From Linepithema humile (taxonomy: Eukaryota > Arthropoda > Insecta > Hymenoptera > Formicidae): a DNA stretch of 64,000 nucleotides. The notes below the pieces were generated by a model. That model was not told the DNA's origin and did no database searches. It saw nothing but the letters and a program-made list of their open reading frames with translations. Below, one piece after another: positions 12,349 to 24,500 of the stretch (its first letter is position 1; each line of letters opens with the position of its first letter). The translations under genes were made by a program, and so were the position numbers. Where the stretch lies: the NCBI RefSeq assembly GCF_040581485.1, contig NC_090129.1:6186501-6250500 (forward strand), in the 5' to 3' direction.

Positions 12349-12619
12349 ATCGAAAGTATTGTTGACGCTTTTCCGCGATGCTGATTGGTTATCGCGATTA
12401 TTCTGACAGTTTGATACTTTGAGAGCGAAGGTTATTTTGACGGTTATTTAAAATTAAAAAAAATTGTATTAAAATATTTAGATTTCATAATTATTAAATT
12501 ACTATAATAAATGCGCACGCGTAGCACGCGCCTGTATTGTCCCGATCGGGTGTAATCATCAGGACCCGATCACTCTTGCCTAATCAGTACCATATCGGGA
12601 CCTTATTAATATTTTTACT

Positions 12620-12914
12620 CGGGACCAGATCGGGTTTTTTGATCGGGGCCCGATCGGGTTTTTTGATCGGAGCCCGATCGGGTTTTTTGATGGGGGCCCG
12701 ATCGGGTTTTTTGATCGGGGCCCGATCGAGTTTTTTGATCGGGATCCGATCGGGTTTTTTGATCGGGGTCCGATCGGGTTTTTTGATCGAAACCCGATCG
12801 AGTTTTTTGATCGGGACCCGATCGGGTTTTTTGATCGGGGCCCGATCGGGTTTTTTGATCGGGGCCCGATCGGGTTTTTTGATCGGGACCCGATCGGGTT
12901 TTTTGATCGGGGCC
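12620..12914. repeat. 24-bp GC-rich minisatellite, about 12 units
   Basis: Units of the form CCCGATCGGGTTTTTTGATC plus GGGG. Each contains the 10-bp palindrome CCCGATCGGG or a near copy. Variants (GATCGAG, GGATCC, GAAACCC) are scattered. Degenerate GATCGGG motifs continue on both sides (12541-12600 and about 12920-12995). The period keeps frames open on both strands (a + frame from 12537, a - frame at 12584-12922), so the IKKPDRAP-like translation is not taken as a protein. Confidence 0.95.
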
Positions 12915-12980
12915 AAACGCAATGCCCCTATCGGGAACCGATCTAGCTGCCCTATTACAACCTTACTTTTATTTAATCAG

Positions 12981-13503
12981 GATTCTTATCGGGTGATTAT
13001 GAGGTTTATTAATTATTTTTTTTGTGAGGCAGCTATAGGATTTACTACAGTAAAATTAGTACCTGGAAAAATAAATTTTAAAATACAACTTTATATAATT
13101 GTAGTAAGGTATGTTTTCTTTACGTTTCTTTTTTTTAATATTGTTTTTGGTAATATTTTTGTCATATTTTAGATATTATCTCGCATTATTATGTATTATC
13201 ATCAAAAGAAGAAATTCAAGACTCAAGTTATTTAATATTGTAAGGTATTGAAATGGTACGTGCCAAAAACATCGCAACACGATGATAGAATAAAATCTAA
13301 TAATCTGTATTTCGTTTAGCCCCGTTATGTATTACATACTATATATCAAAATGCTATGTTAAATAAAAATATATAAACTTTATCGAAATTATTTGTATTA
13401 CACATTTTCTGACGTAATATTTAATAATTATAATAATGATATTATCATATTTAATAATTTAATAATTAATAAGCCCATACCTCATAATCATCTCATAAGA
13501 ATC
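12981..13503. repeat. Inverted repeat with 24-bp arms flanking about 475 bp
   Basis: The left arm 12981-13004 (GATTCTTATCGGGTGATTAT and GAGG) matches the reverse complement of the right arm 13480-13503 at 21 of 24 bases. Similarity continues inward through ATTAATTATT. The interior is AT-rich with no supported coding. A third related motif, TAATCATC-8-ATCACTC, occurs at 12553-12575 and at 13485-13507 in direct orientation. The structure could be a small DNA transposon or a rearranged remnant; no target duplication was established. Confidence 0.6.
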
Positions 13504-13509
13504 ACTCGA

Positions 13510-13745
13510 TCCACTCTTAAAAAAGGCATAAAAGATCGATACTCGAATGTATCGGAAGTATTGTTGATGCTTTTCCGCGACGCTGATTGGTTATCGCGAT
13601 TATTCTGATAGTTTGATAGATTGAGAGCGAAGGTTATTTTGACGGTTATTGAAAATAAAAAAAATTTATTAAAATATTTAGATTTCTTAATTATTAAATT
13701 ACTATAATAAGTGCGCGCGCGTAGCGCGCGCCTGTATTGTTCTAG
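13510..13745 (+). mobile_element. Non-autonomous Helitron, 236 bp, intact ends
   Basis: The 5' end is TCCACTC preceded by A. The 3' end is CTAG (13742-13745) followed by T, which is the A|T target expected for Helitrons. A perfect hairpin GCGCGCGC-GTA-GCGCGCGC (13713-13731) sits 10 bases before CTAG, as in the family. A subterminal inverted repeat CGATAC-6-GTATCG lies near the 5' end. The body is about 85-90% like the 3' part of the degenerate copy at 11273-12540. There is no coding capacity, so mobility would need Rep/helicase from elsewhere. It inserted three bases outside the right arm of the neighbouring inverted repeat. Confidence 0.8.
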
Positions 13746-16700
13746 TATCTATAAATTTATCATATTTATATATTTAACGCGCGCCATCGACAAATGCAAT
13801 CATTTATTAACACATCGTGTAATATACGTTGGGTTTTTTTGGATCCTACTCCGTTTCGTTAAATAGCAGTGTATCATCGCTGATTTTTCTCAAGTTATTT
13901 CTAGCTCGCACATACACGGCTGCTTCTCGACGAAACGCGACTTCTTAATTAAGAAACGCGTTGTACGCCAGCGCGATGAAAGGTAAACTCTCGCGAATAA
14001 CGGGAGTACCTGATTAAAAATGTCTCGGCCACGGAAGCTGGCGGGCATGCGTCATCGTTTTTTCCTCCTCTTCTTCTCCTTTTTTTTCACGGCAAGAAGA
14101 ATGAAAACGTTTACGCGGCAGACGCGGAAACGTACGCCCTTTCGTTAATATTTTTACTTTTTTTTTCAGTGCGCTGAAATGGCAAGCGTCGGAAATGTTT
14201 TATTGCGAACGCGCGTGCCGCTTGCGTGCGTAGGAAAATATGCAACGAAGCGAATTTACGAGCGAGTAAACAGCTCGCCGTGCTTATACATACGCTGATC
14301 GCGCATCCCGGATGTCCCGGCTGCGACACGTCAACTCTCCGGAAAATATCAACGTTGTGTGCTTTTTTCTCTCCCTATTCGCGTTTACCTGTTATGAAAC
14401 GGCCGGTTACATTGGGATTACGATGAAGTTATATGATGCGTAATAATCCAGATGTTTGATGTACACTTGTGGGTATTTTAATGAGGGAGGAGGAGGCGAA
14501 AAAAAGAACGGCGGACATAGAGCACATATTTTACTGCGTGCGCGTTGCGTAAACGCGGGGAAATTATGGTAACGCGTAATTTGTGTGCGAGGGAAAAACC
14601 AATATTGCGTTAATTAACGCTTGGGGAAGAGAGAAATTTTTTAAAAATTGTGTTTTCGCACCATTATATAATAATTATGGAACGACAAATTTACATTGGT
14701 CGGTCGTGAGATTCTTGCTCGATTCTGCTCGGCATCAAAGGAAAATGTGCACGAAATTAACGAACGCGCCTAATGCGCATAATTAAAAATGATAATCTTG
14801 TGTAATTCTTGAAGCGAGGGTAGGTATATATTATTCCATCTAGATTCCAATACCTTTAATTCCACCACACGCGGAAACTGTCGATTTACAGAGTGATGTC
14901 ATAATTAACTAATTGCTGGTGAAGGTGCGCTCGTAGAGACCAGTGATAATTAACTACATTCAATCCATCAATTATACGATCGTATTAGCAAAGTACGACA
15001 GTTCGCAATTGCATCTACATAGGCCGCAAAGTGCGGCAACTGTGCATAATCGCGAAATGGACAACGAACATGCGATTCGCCCAATTTGCGTTATCGTTGC
15101 TTCCGCCAATATACAATTGTCGCGTGCGTTCGTGGATTGTGAAATGTTGGAAACTTGGAAATAGTGTTGCGAGTGGGCACATCTCGATCCCGCTGTTAAT
15201 TACACTGTGTTGGCGTGTATCCTACAATGTCGCACCGTCGACATAATATACACATCAATGCCACCTCTTATGTGATAATTAACGGCACGTTTGTGCAGCA
15301 GCGTCTTGAACGCGCGGTAACGCTCGGAGCGAAATATCGTTCTTTGGACGTTTCTGCTGACTGGAACTTGATTATTCGAAGCATTCAACGAGAGCGCAGA
15401 CTTAAGTCGTGAAAAGGGCGTGAAATAAAATTTACTAAATTGTCTTCTAAGGACTCTTCTCTCAAATGTTTATTAAAGCGTCGTTATAGATGTACTCTCC
15501 TATTTGGATTCTGATAACTCACCTTCACAGTCTATGCAAATTACGGAATTCAGTACAGTACCAAAAAGTACTACCTGCTCAAACTATTATAATTAATTTC
15601 GTCCCTTTATTAGAGATGCGACTTACAATTAGTTATAATTTTACATTATTCTTAGCGCTTTATTCATGAATTAATTTTCATTATTTCTAATATAATAATT
15701 TTCGTGCATGTTCCGGCATTCTACATACGAACGTGCTACGAGAAGCTCTCGAATAGGATTCTCTGTGCATCACTGCGCATGAAGTCCGGTAAATCTTGAG
15801 AAATGCTCGACTTTCACTCTGTATATAGGACCAGCGGTCGTCCGCGATGGAACTTTACGTTCACATAAAGACGCGCACGTATTTTTAGGTTCGCACGGCA
15901 GGGGGTTAAGAGGGTGAAGAGGAGCACGTTATCAGAACGGTTAGTAGCGAGACCACCAGCGGCTCACATTGATTTTCACAGGGGTTGGGATTCTTGAAGG
16001 CCACAACTGGAATGGAAGCTGCGGCCTTCAATTCTCGCGCTCATTCACTCTGTCCGATCCTTTCCGTTTGCGCATCTCCCCGCTTTGCCTTATTTTCCAT
16101 CCCTCTCCACCCTCCGGCACTCGGTGCGTTTCTCCCTTTCTCTTTTTCCCAGCCTCTCTCCGTTCGCTCACTCTTCTCTCTCGATCGCTTCCTCCTGCTG
16201 TTCGTACCGAGGCACTTAAAAATCTCATTCACTCGTGTCGGAACGTTTTTCTTTCCACGAAATTAGATCATTTTTCAGAATTGATTAAGTAAGTAAACTA
16301 AACGTAATGATATTACGCTTCTTTAAATCGTGTGGTTGCGAATTTGAGCGATAACGATTCTACGAGATTAAATTATTTTTGCGAATTTCTTTATTCAAAT
16401 CAATCAAATGTAACGATATCCTGTTTCGTTCAAGCTTTTTTCAAGCTTTAACGATACATTTTTTAAAAATAAATTTTGGAATCCAATTTTTCTCGATTCG
16501 TTGCATTGCACAATTATATGCACTTATTTACACACGAGTACGTATGTAAATTGACATTTTAATTAATGTTCGCGATGCGTTTTGAGAGTGGACACGCTAG
16601 CGCGGTTTGATTTATTGATTTCATACACGATACCAATTGTCACGAAATATTACACCACAGGCTGTATATTGTGTAATGCCGCAACTACACGTTTCGTATA

Positions 16701-18561
16701 ATATCAACTAAATGTGCATCGGTTTCCCATTACCCGAAATTATTGGTGTTCACAAAATGCCCCAGAACTATTGTTACACTCTTTCAATAATTAGATGTAG
16801 ATTTTACGAAAATATTGAGCGTTAATTCATTATGAGTGACGGTGAAAACTGTTTCGAAAATGTGTTCTTTTTATTTTTATTTTATTTTTTCTTTGTTTTG
16901 AATAATAAGTAGAAAGTTTACAAAGTAAACTTACAAATATTTATCTGTTTTTTTCAGATAATCGAATCTTACTTTATTTTAACATTGAAAATGAAAGAAA
17001 ATGCTGTCGACTTTTCATTTAGAAAAATTCCAAAGAAGCTATAGAGCGACAATAATTGTGATTAAAATACACTGCACATATTGCACGTGTTGCATTAATA
17101 TCTTGATTGCAGCAATCAGTTTACTTTCCTCGTTATGAGAATTCGTGGATGAATAGATAGGCGCGTTAAAATGTTCGTATGCGAAACTGTACGTGGAAGC
17201 CGTTTTACCGATATTTTCGCGTCCAGACGCTAATTAAAACTCGCTTACGTTTTTTCCAAACCATTTCCGCATAATGCACAGCTCCTAATTAGCAGCTAAT
17301 GATATCGGAAATGAAATCAACGAAATTAAAGAACAAAAAAGTTCGAAGCAGGGGAGTCGAGGTTCTTAAAGCAACCGACAAACCGGTGTAGCGAAGGAGT
17401 ATTTAACGATATTAGAATTGCCTCTTATTTTCGCCAATTAACGTTCAACAACAACATAATAATATTCTCCTGTAGCGTCACACGGGTCGAAACCACGACT
17501 GGGATACAAAGGCAGCGACCTGACTTTAATGAAGTTTGCCAAGGCATTTATCGGCACGGAGCTGCGGGCTAAAACCGGACCGCACACTTCCATCCGGTCT
17601 CGGCTTCTACTTAAACGTCAACGAGAATCGACGGTGAGCACCGTTAATTCCAGACGCTTGTGCTGGATCGCGCGCGTCTTAGTCGTGGCTGACCAGCGGA
17701 TTCTCCTGCCTATCAATTTTTCGAGGTTTAAGGTTCGAACTGAACGATTCTGGTTCCCGATAGTAATTTTCTCGATTTTTCTCTGACTTCAATATCAATC
17801 GTGCGTAAAATACAATTATTCTGTAACGGATTTTCTCTCATTAAATATTCTGCATTTTTAATTAATTATATATTACGTACCATCTCAAGCATAAACTGTA
17901 CATATCATCACGCGTGAGCGACAAAGCGACAGTAACAGCGAGGTTTTTTCATTAAGATTTCGATTTATTTTTAATTCTCTCGCAGAGAATCGGTACGCCG
18001 GCGTTAATTCGAGGAAAAGCAACTTTCTAGGTATTTATTTACAATGCTTCCTATGAGTGCGTCAATGTGATGTTGAGCGCGAATTACTTGGCACTTTTTG
18101 CTGTCCACTTTCATACCCGTTTGCGTTAATTTATTCTTTGTCGTATTAATTGAAAAAATCGGCGGCGCGTTTAAGAACTGTATTGTTGTTGTAGTCGTAA
18201 TAAAACAACCTGAGTAAATTCAAGATAAAAGACGAAATACATTTCGTAGTTTATTATTATTTTTGTTCATGTGATTTTTGTACTGCAGTTTTATACTCAG
18301 TACCACGCTGTCATATTTTTCCTGCGTGCTATTACCTTTCATTCCCACTGTAAGCATTGTAGCATTGTAGCAAAATAATAAATTCAACTAAAATATGTAT
18401 TTCGTTTACAATGTCACTCGCATATATTATAATAAACAGCAATTTTGTGTCTCGCTCAAATAAATTAGAGAAATGTTTGAAACTTCTCATTTTCACGAGC
18501 AACAATATGTGAAAATCTGTTATTAGTTTTATAAAATATCCAGGCTTTTCCCCGTAATATC

Positions 18562-18567
<6 letters not shown>

Positions 18568-18595
<28 letters not shown>
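18568..18595. repeat. Poly-A run (28 A)
   Basis: Uninterrupted homopolymer. It may be the tail of an old retroposed sequence on the + strand, but the preceding AT-rich DNA shows no recognisable element. Confidence 0.95.
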
Positions 18596-18596
<1 letters not shown>

Positions 18597-21500
18597 AAAG
18601 ATAAGCATACGCGTGTGTTCTGAGGAAGTGTTTAAACGGTTCATGGAAAGCTAACACAGCAGTAGAAGAGCCACATTGATGGCCGACCGAGTAGAACGAG
18701 TCGTATTGCGTCAGCCATGGCACCTAGTAGAAAAGTCATTTACTTCAGACAGTAGCCAAGCGAGTCGTGACTCGTGGTCAACCACGTTACTCGCGGTAAC
18801 AGTTGTTCGTTTCGTTACGTGTAATACATACTTCGTCTCCTTCCTGTTTTACAATGTCACGAAGTCACGTTTCAATATACCCGAGTTGCCGCCACAGTTT
18901 AAATGAGGAATAATTTCTCGACCTAATTTAGACTTGAAATATTTTTTTGCGCACATGTTTTAGTGTTTGTTAAACGTTCTTCCGTTTATTTCTCTCTCGG
19001 AACTAAAATTTAATATCTTTCATCAAAAAGTAAGAGTTCGAAAGAAAATTAATGGAAGTGGAACAATTATTATAGTATGAGAAAATACGCAAATACTACA
19101 TAAATATTATTTTCTAAATTATAGTAGCTCTCAAAGAAAAATAAAAAGCGAGTTTGTTCGTAGAGTTGAGCATCGCGATAACGTCGTTCCGCATGTCGTC
19201 AGGCGTAATGCTCAAGAGATTGATATTTCGCTGCTTAGAAAAGATTTTTGTAGCCAGCTTATATGTCACCAGTCATAAAAATTACAGCGCATTATGCTTT
19301 AATGTCACAGTGGCCTCGTTTCCATTCGCATCTCGTCGCGACCTTCTTTACGCCGCGCACTTTCAAGCACGGCTTACTTATATTCGTTGAATATTTCCTA
19401 GACTTCGGCAGAACGACGTCGCGCACATATTGCGCGGTGCTGTGAGCGATGAGGATGAGAAAATATAAAACCTGCGGCGCGAAATTAGCGAGGTGGAAGG
19501 CTAGGAATTCGAATTAAGGAAAAGCCTGGCTAAATTCTTATCATGGCTAACTCGCCCGCCGGCGCAACGCGGGCGTGAATTCACGGTGCATTCACCACCT
19601 TGTGCCTCGGTGGTGTATCATAATTATTCTGCTACAGTTAAGATTTTAAAGTTATAAAACGTACTGAATACTACTCTTTAAAATTTATAAAGTAGTAGTG
19701 TACAAAGATAAGCTGCTGCGCAGAGAGGTTCTTTTTCTTTTTATTCTTTTTTTTATGTATATCTCGAAAGATGAAAATTATTTAAAATAAAATCTGAACT
19801 GATCGCTCATACAAAACGCTTCATTAAGGATACAACGAATTTTGATACCGATTCAAACGTAACTGATTGTGAGTTTACTATGTTGCGCAAACAAAGTCTG
19901 TTTACAAGGTGGCAAGTGAATTTACGGTGAACAATCCGGCGCAGCCGCGCTGCGTTCGCGAACTTTCAGATTAATCGAGCTTTCGACCGGATAACATTTA
20001 TTCCATTATCGTCGCCGTATTTGTAATTCAAATTTCGTTTCCCGTCCGCTGAGGAGCGGGTGATCGCATCAGTATTGTAACGGCACAGAAAATCAATCGC
20101 CCTCATGAGAGATGCGAGAACACTTTCAATCCATTGGGAAGAAGATCGCGAACATACGTCAAGTTCATTATAATTTGGACATACGCGATTGTAAAACACT
20201 CGAGAATCAACAAAACGTATTTTATCCTTGCAATCTATCTTCGCGATAATAACGTGCACAATACAACTTCCTTTGTAATAATAACGGTTGATGTATTATC
20301 GCTATTACTCGGCAATCTGTTTCAATTATATTATACTCGAACTTTCCCTTTACTTGTTATTACAAAATTTCATCATTTAACTTGGCGAAAACTTAATAAC
20401 AATATGCTGTGAGCAACAAAAGCATTTGCGTGTACCATTTGTCTTAATTTTTTCACAAAAAGGATGTTTTTTTACTACAGAGTACTCGTTTAATATATTA
20501 GTACTAAAAAGAACAATGTATTCTAATAAAAATAGCTTTTAATCATATCTCTTTATTCCGTATATAAATTCCATTACAAAATTATTGTAAAAGTAATGGA
20601 ATGTGCAAATATATTTGTTTATTCACTACGTGTATTTAATCGATTATTGTTAAATTCGCTAAAAAATGTAAACTACATAAAACCGCTATTAATTTTAGCG
20701 GACGATTATTTTGTATAAATTCACAAAATCAGAATTTTGTTTGTTTAATGCAGCGCTATCAAGCTTACAGCCGAGTTCGAGTTGCTTAATTATATAAAAT
20801 ATGATACGCTATGTACATTGAGTTAAACGTATAAAATAGTATATATGCGGATAAGAGAACCTCTATGGAAGGATTTTCAAAGCGAAAAAGAGTATTATCT
20901 CTCCTACAAAATTAATAAACTACTCTGCAAACTGCAAACTAATTGTAAGAAGCGAAATAGACCGTACATTAAATATGTAGAAAAATGATAAAAAAATTAA
21001 ACGCGACACAAATGCATTAATTAATCAATAAAGTAAAATGTGTTTTACAGAAGAAGTTATTCCTCCGGGGAGTATCATCGTCTAGTAGCCCTAACCCTCG
21101 ATTGGATTAAACGAAACTTTTACTTGCTCACCAAGCGTACAAGCCGCAAAGCGGAAGTCCACGCACCGCTGGGAATAGAAGCTTTAGCTCGGCTTTTTTT
21201 CAATGGCGCGAGAACTGACGCAAAATTTTCCACGAAAATGAGATGGAAAAAGTTCCGAAAAAACCGGAGGGCGATAATTAAAGGACGTGATCGCATATTT
21301 AACAGCGGTTCTGTCTCGTCCTAATCTACCCGTAAATATAAATCGACCTCGATAAACGCGAGGGAGAGGAAGTGCGATTCGGAAAAAGAATCGATTCATC
21401 ATAGGGGAATCCGTGCGAACGGAATCGTGAGATTTACGAACAGCTTTATCCGAATTATTTCGGGAATCGGGTCTAATCGGGTCGTCGGGAGGGAAAAAAC

Positions 21501-24500
21501 ACGTGAGAAACGTTTATTCATTCCGACTATTTATCTCCGCGGACCTGTTCTTTTCACAAGGGGGAGCGCGAGTTGGTTGCGAAGGGTGCCAAAGTTTTAG
21601 CGCCTCTCCAGCCTAATAATGCCTTACTTATTCAGCGCCTTTCTCTCTTTCTCTCTCTTGTCTTGCTCTTTCTCTCGCACAAAGCACAACGGATCGCGCT
21701 CCATACGGTTGTCGGATGCGCTTCTATCGTACGATCGCGATTAATCATGTTTCAAGACGCGACGGATGAGCGACGCACGGAAATGAATTACTCGCGCATT
21801 GCCTCGTGCCGTTTACGTTCGCCGTCAGGGCGCATTGCGGGAACCAATCTACGTATATGCCACTTAGGGCGAGCCCTACAGCTATCGTCCATTTGAGGAA
21901 CGTACTTTGATTAAAGGACAGAAAGGACGTGCCACCATCTGCGAGAAAATTCGACATAAACGACAAAAACGACCGAATTAGAAGGCCGTAAACTCGGGAA
22001 CGGTCGATAAAGATATAGCGCTCGATGGCAATTTACCCTATTTATTGATTAATAAGGGAAACGTTAATAGGTACTCATACGGTTCCTTACGAGCCCCACA
22101 TTTTTTTACATTTATCTCCCTTCTATAAAAATATCCATGAGGGTCCATCTAATCTCTCCCTTCTACAAGGTTGGCAACTTGAAGCGGATTCCGTTATATC
22201 GTATGCCAGAAATGTAAGCTGATGGAATTCTTGCTTTTTTTGGTGGCACGACTCCGTTTCGTTTTCCTCCAACGTAATTGGATAGTCGGCAAGCTGTCGG
22301 GAAAACGTCGATCTAGTAGCGACTCTTAGAACTTTTATTTAAGAAATCCCCCGCAGTCTCTTTTCTTTGCGATCACAAAAGCCGTAAAACGTTCTTTCCC
22401 GTAATGTCGAGTGAAAGACTTAACATATTGCGTGAGGTAATTTTAACCGAAATTTAAGGCAAATACAATAGCAAAAATTCGTAAGATGAAGATGTTATTG
22501 AAGTGTAAATTATTACAAACTTGCTTATATCTCAGCTGTATCTTTGCTGTAGCCATGAAATATTAATTTTTTCAAATATATAAATAAAAAAATCTATGTA
22601 TATAATATTTTTTGCAGAAATAACTAAGACTATATATTGTAGAATCAAAGAATTAAATGATTGATTGCGTTTCTTCAATTTATCTTATTCGTTTAACACG
22701 TCTTTTTATTTTTAATTAAATTTTTTATTTCCTTAGATTTTCTTGTATATTTAATCGAGAAAATCCGATTGTTCGATACTGAATTAAGGCGCGGGACGAC
22801 CGTATTGTTTTCTGCAGGTACGAACGCAAACTGAATCTTGCACGAGGTACGATCGTATCATCGTTTCTTAGAAATGTACAATCCGTGTTGTCATAAAATT
22901 TTCAATCGCGGGGACTTTTCGCGATATCGTCGAATGCGTTACGTGACGTATCTTTTCCGACCACTCAGGGCTTATCCTGGGCGCGAACAGACGCGCGCGG
23001 CAACCCGTGTCAAATCACTCGTCTCCAGCCGTCGGCCGATACCGTTGGCGGCGCGGCTGTTTCCGCCAATACGATGATGAAAATTTAAAAATGATCCCCC
23101 ATAGACGCGTGTGACGTAAAACCTCCGACGGGAACTACAATCTTTATTGGTATGCGCACTCCCCCCCCTCCATCCCCTCGAGAGGAGGAGGCAAACCCGA
23201 GTAATGTAGCGCACTCAGAAGAGAAGATGAAAAATTAATAATAAACGAGGTAACAGTACGTGTGGGTTTTTTAAGCTTCTCTCAAGAGTTCGATGCAAAC
23301 TCATCAGAAAGCTATAACGATGCCTCGAGAACGCATCATATTGCGCGTTAAATTGAATATCGCAGTTATCGGTAAAGTTTGCAGAAGGTTTTTCACCAGT
23401 TAATCACATCAATAATGGAATGACAAAGAAGAAGAAGAAGAAAATAAAAAATAAAATTGCGTGGCGAAAGACGAACGAAGGCCGTAAAAATTTATTGTAA
23501 AACGATACGAGGAACTGAAGTTACGTCGGTGATAAAATGTATTCCCACGGAAACTTCTCACGTGTACGAAACTATCTGTTTAGCTTGGCATTAGCGGCGT
23601 GAAATTCGAGCCACAAAATTGACGGAGGGAAGAGACTCGGTCGTTCCTCCCGTTTTGGGATCCAGTGGGGTTTTCTCTCTCGGAGGGCTGATCAAATTTT
23701 TAAGAATATCGGTCGCCTCGTCTCAAGTACGCGAAGTGGCTTCCAAGCGCAAGGAAGCTTACGATATTTCTAGGGTATATCGAATCAATATTTTCGCTTC
23801 ACCGCGACGTTTTAATCATAAGAGATAACAGTGGAATCAGCTCCGTAAATCAGTTGAGAGCTTTTGTTTAATCCAGGGATCAAGCTCCGATATAATTTCC
23901 GTGAGTTTGGATTTTGATGCTGTACTTGCTATTCGAGCATTAGTCTGTGTCGCGAGAAATCATGACAGATTCATTGTTGAAATTTCCAATTAAAGTATAA
24001 TATACCTATATTATTTATTGTTATTATTATAAAAATTCCTATAATTATTATATCACGCTTTTAATAATTATTCATAAATTTTCTTTATATAGAAATGCGC
24101 AGCATAAAAATTTATCCAATGCACGTTCTTTGAATAAATGTTGAAAATATTCCGACGTTACGACATTATTTGCTGTTGGCAAAAGTAGAATAGTATTTTT
24201 ATGGCTACAATTCTCTTGATTTTTATGAAGGAGTAAAAGCTTTCTTAATTTTCTTTCTCTTCAAATTCTTTGTTCTTTATCTATCTACGAAGTACAGATT
24301 TTTTAATAGAAGTCATTTTTAATTGCAAATCGCAATAATTATTTATGCCAGATAACAGAATAATGAAAAATAAAGTCCAGAGGGATTTCTATTCTATTGA
24401 TAATCTCTCTAAAGAATGTGCATTCTTATGAAATTGACGCAAAATTAATGGCCGCCGGATCTTTTCTAACTTCCTCACTCCTCAATATGCCTTGCTACAA

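Larger units (their letters stand above)
11273..12540 (+). mobile_element. Degenerate Helitron-like element carrying internal tandem arrays
   Basis: It begins TCCACTCTTAAAAAAGG like the intact copy at 13510 and ends in the same AT-rich 3' segment plus a hairpin (GCGCACGC-GTA-GCACGCGC, 6 of 8 pairs) and CTGTATTGT. The expected terminal TCTAG is replaced by CCCGATCGGG. The 5' part (to about 11375) and the 3' part (12346-12540) both contain the segment with GCTGATTGGTTATC, so part of the element is duplicated. Between them lie arrays of 60-, 43- and 48-bp period. No transposase or Rep/helicase coding remains. The base before the TC is T, not the usual A, so this copy is probably rearranged. Confidence 0.6.

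Noticed and set aside
11768..12406. 212-codon open frame with repeated MVGSTTMDYGRSNYKI
   Set aside because: It is the translation of a 48-bp minisatellite. The period is a multiple of three, and a second + frame over the same array is also open.
12537..13172. 211-codon + frame and 112-codon - frame (IKKPDRAP repeats)
   Set aside because: Produced by the 24-bp array, which keeps frames open on both strands. The non-repeat ends have no recognisable domain.
19583..19616. Minus-strand resemblance to miR-124 (AGGCAC followed by GGTGAATGC)
   Set aside because: There is a 3-base insertion in what is an invariant mature sequence, so it is not the conserved microRNA.
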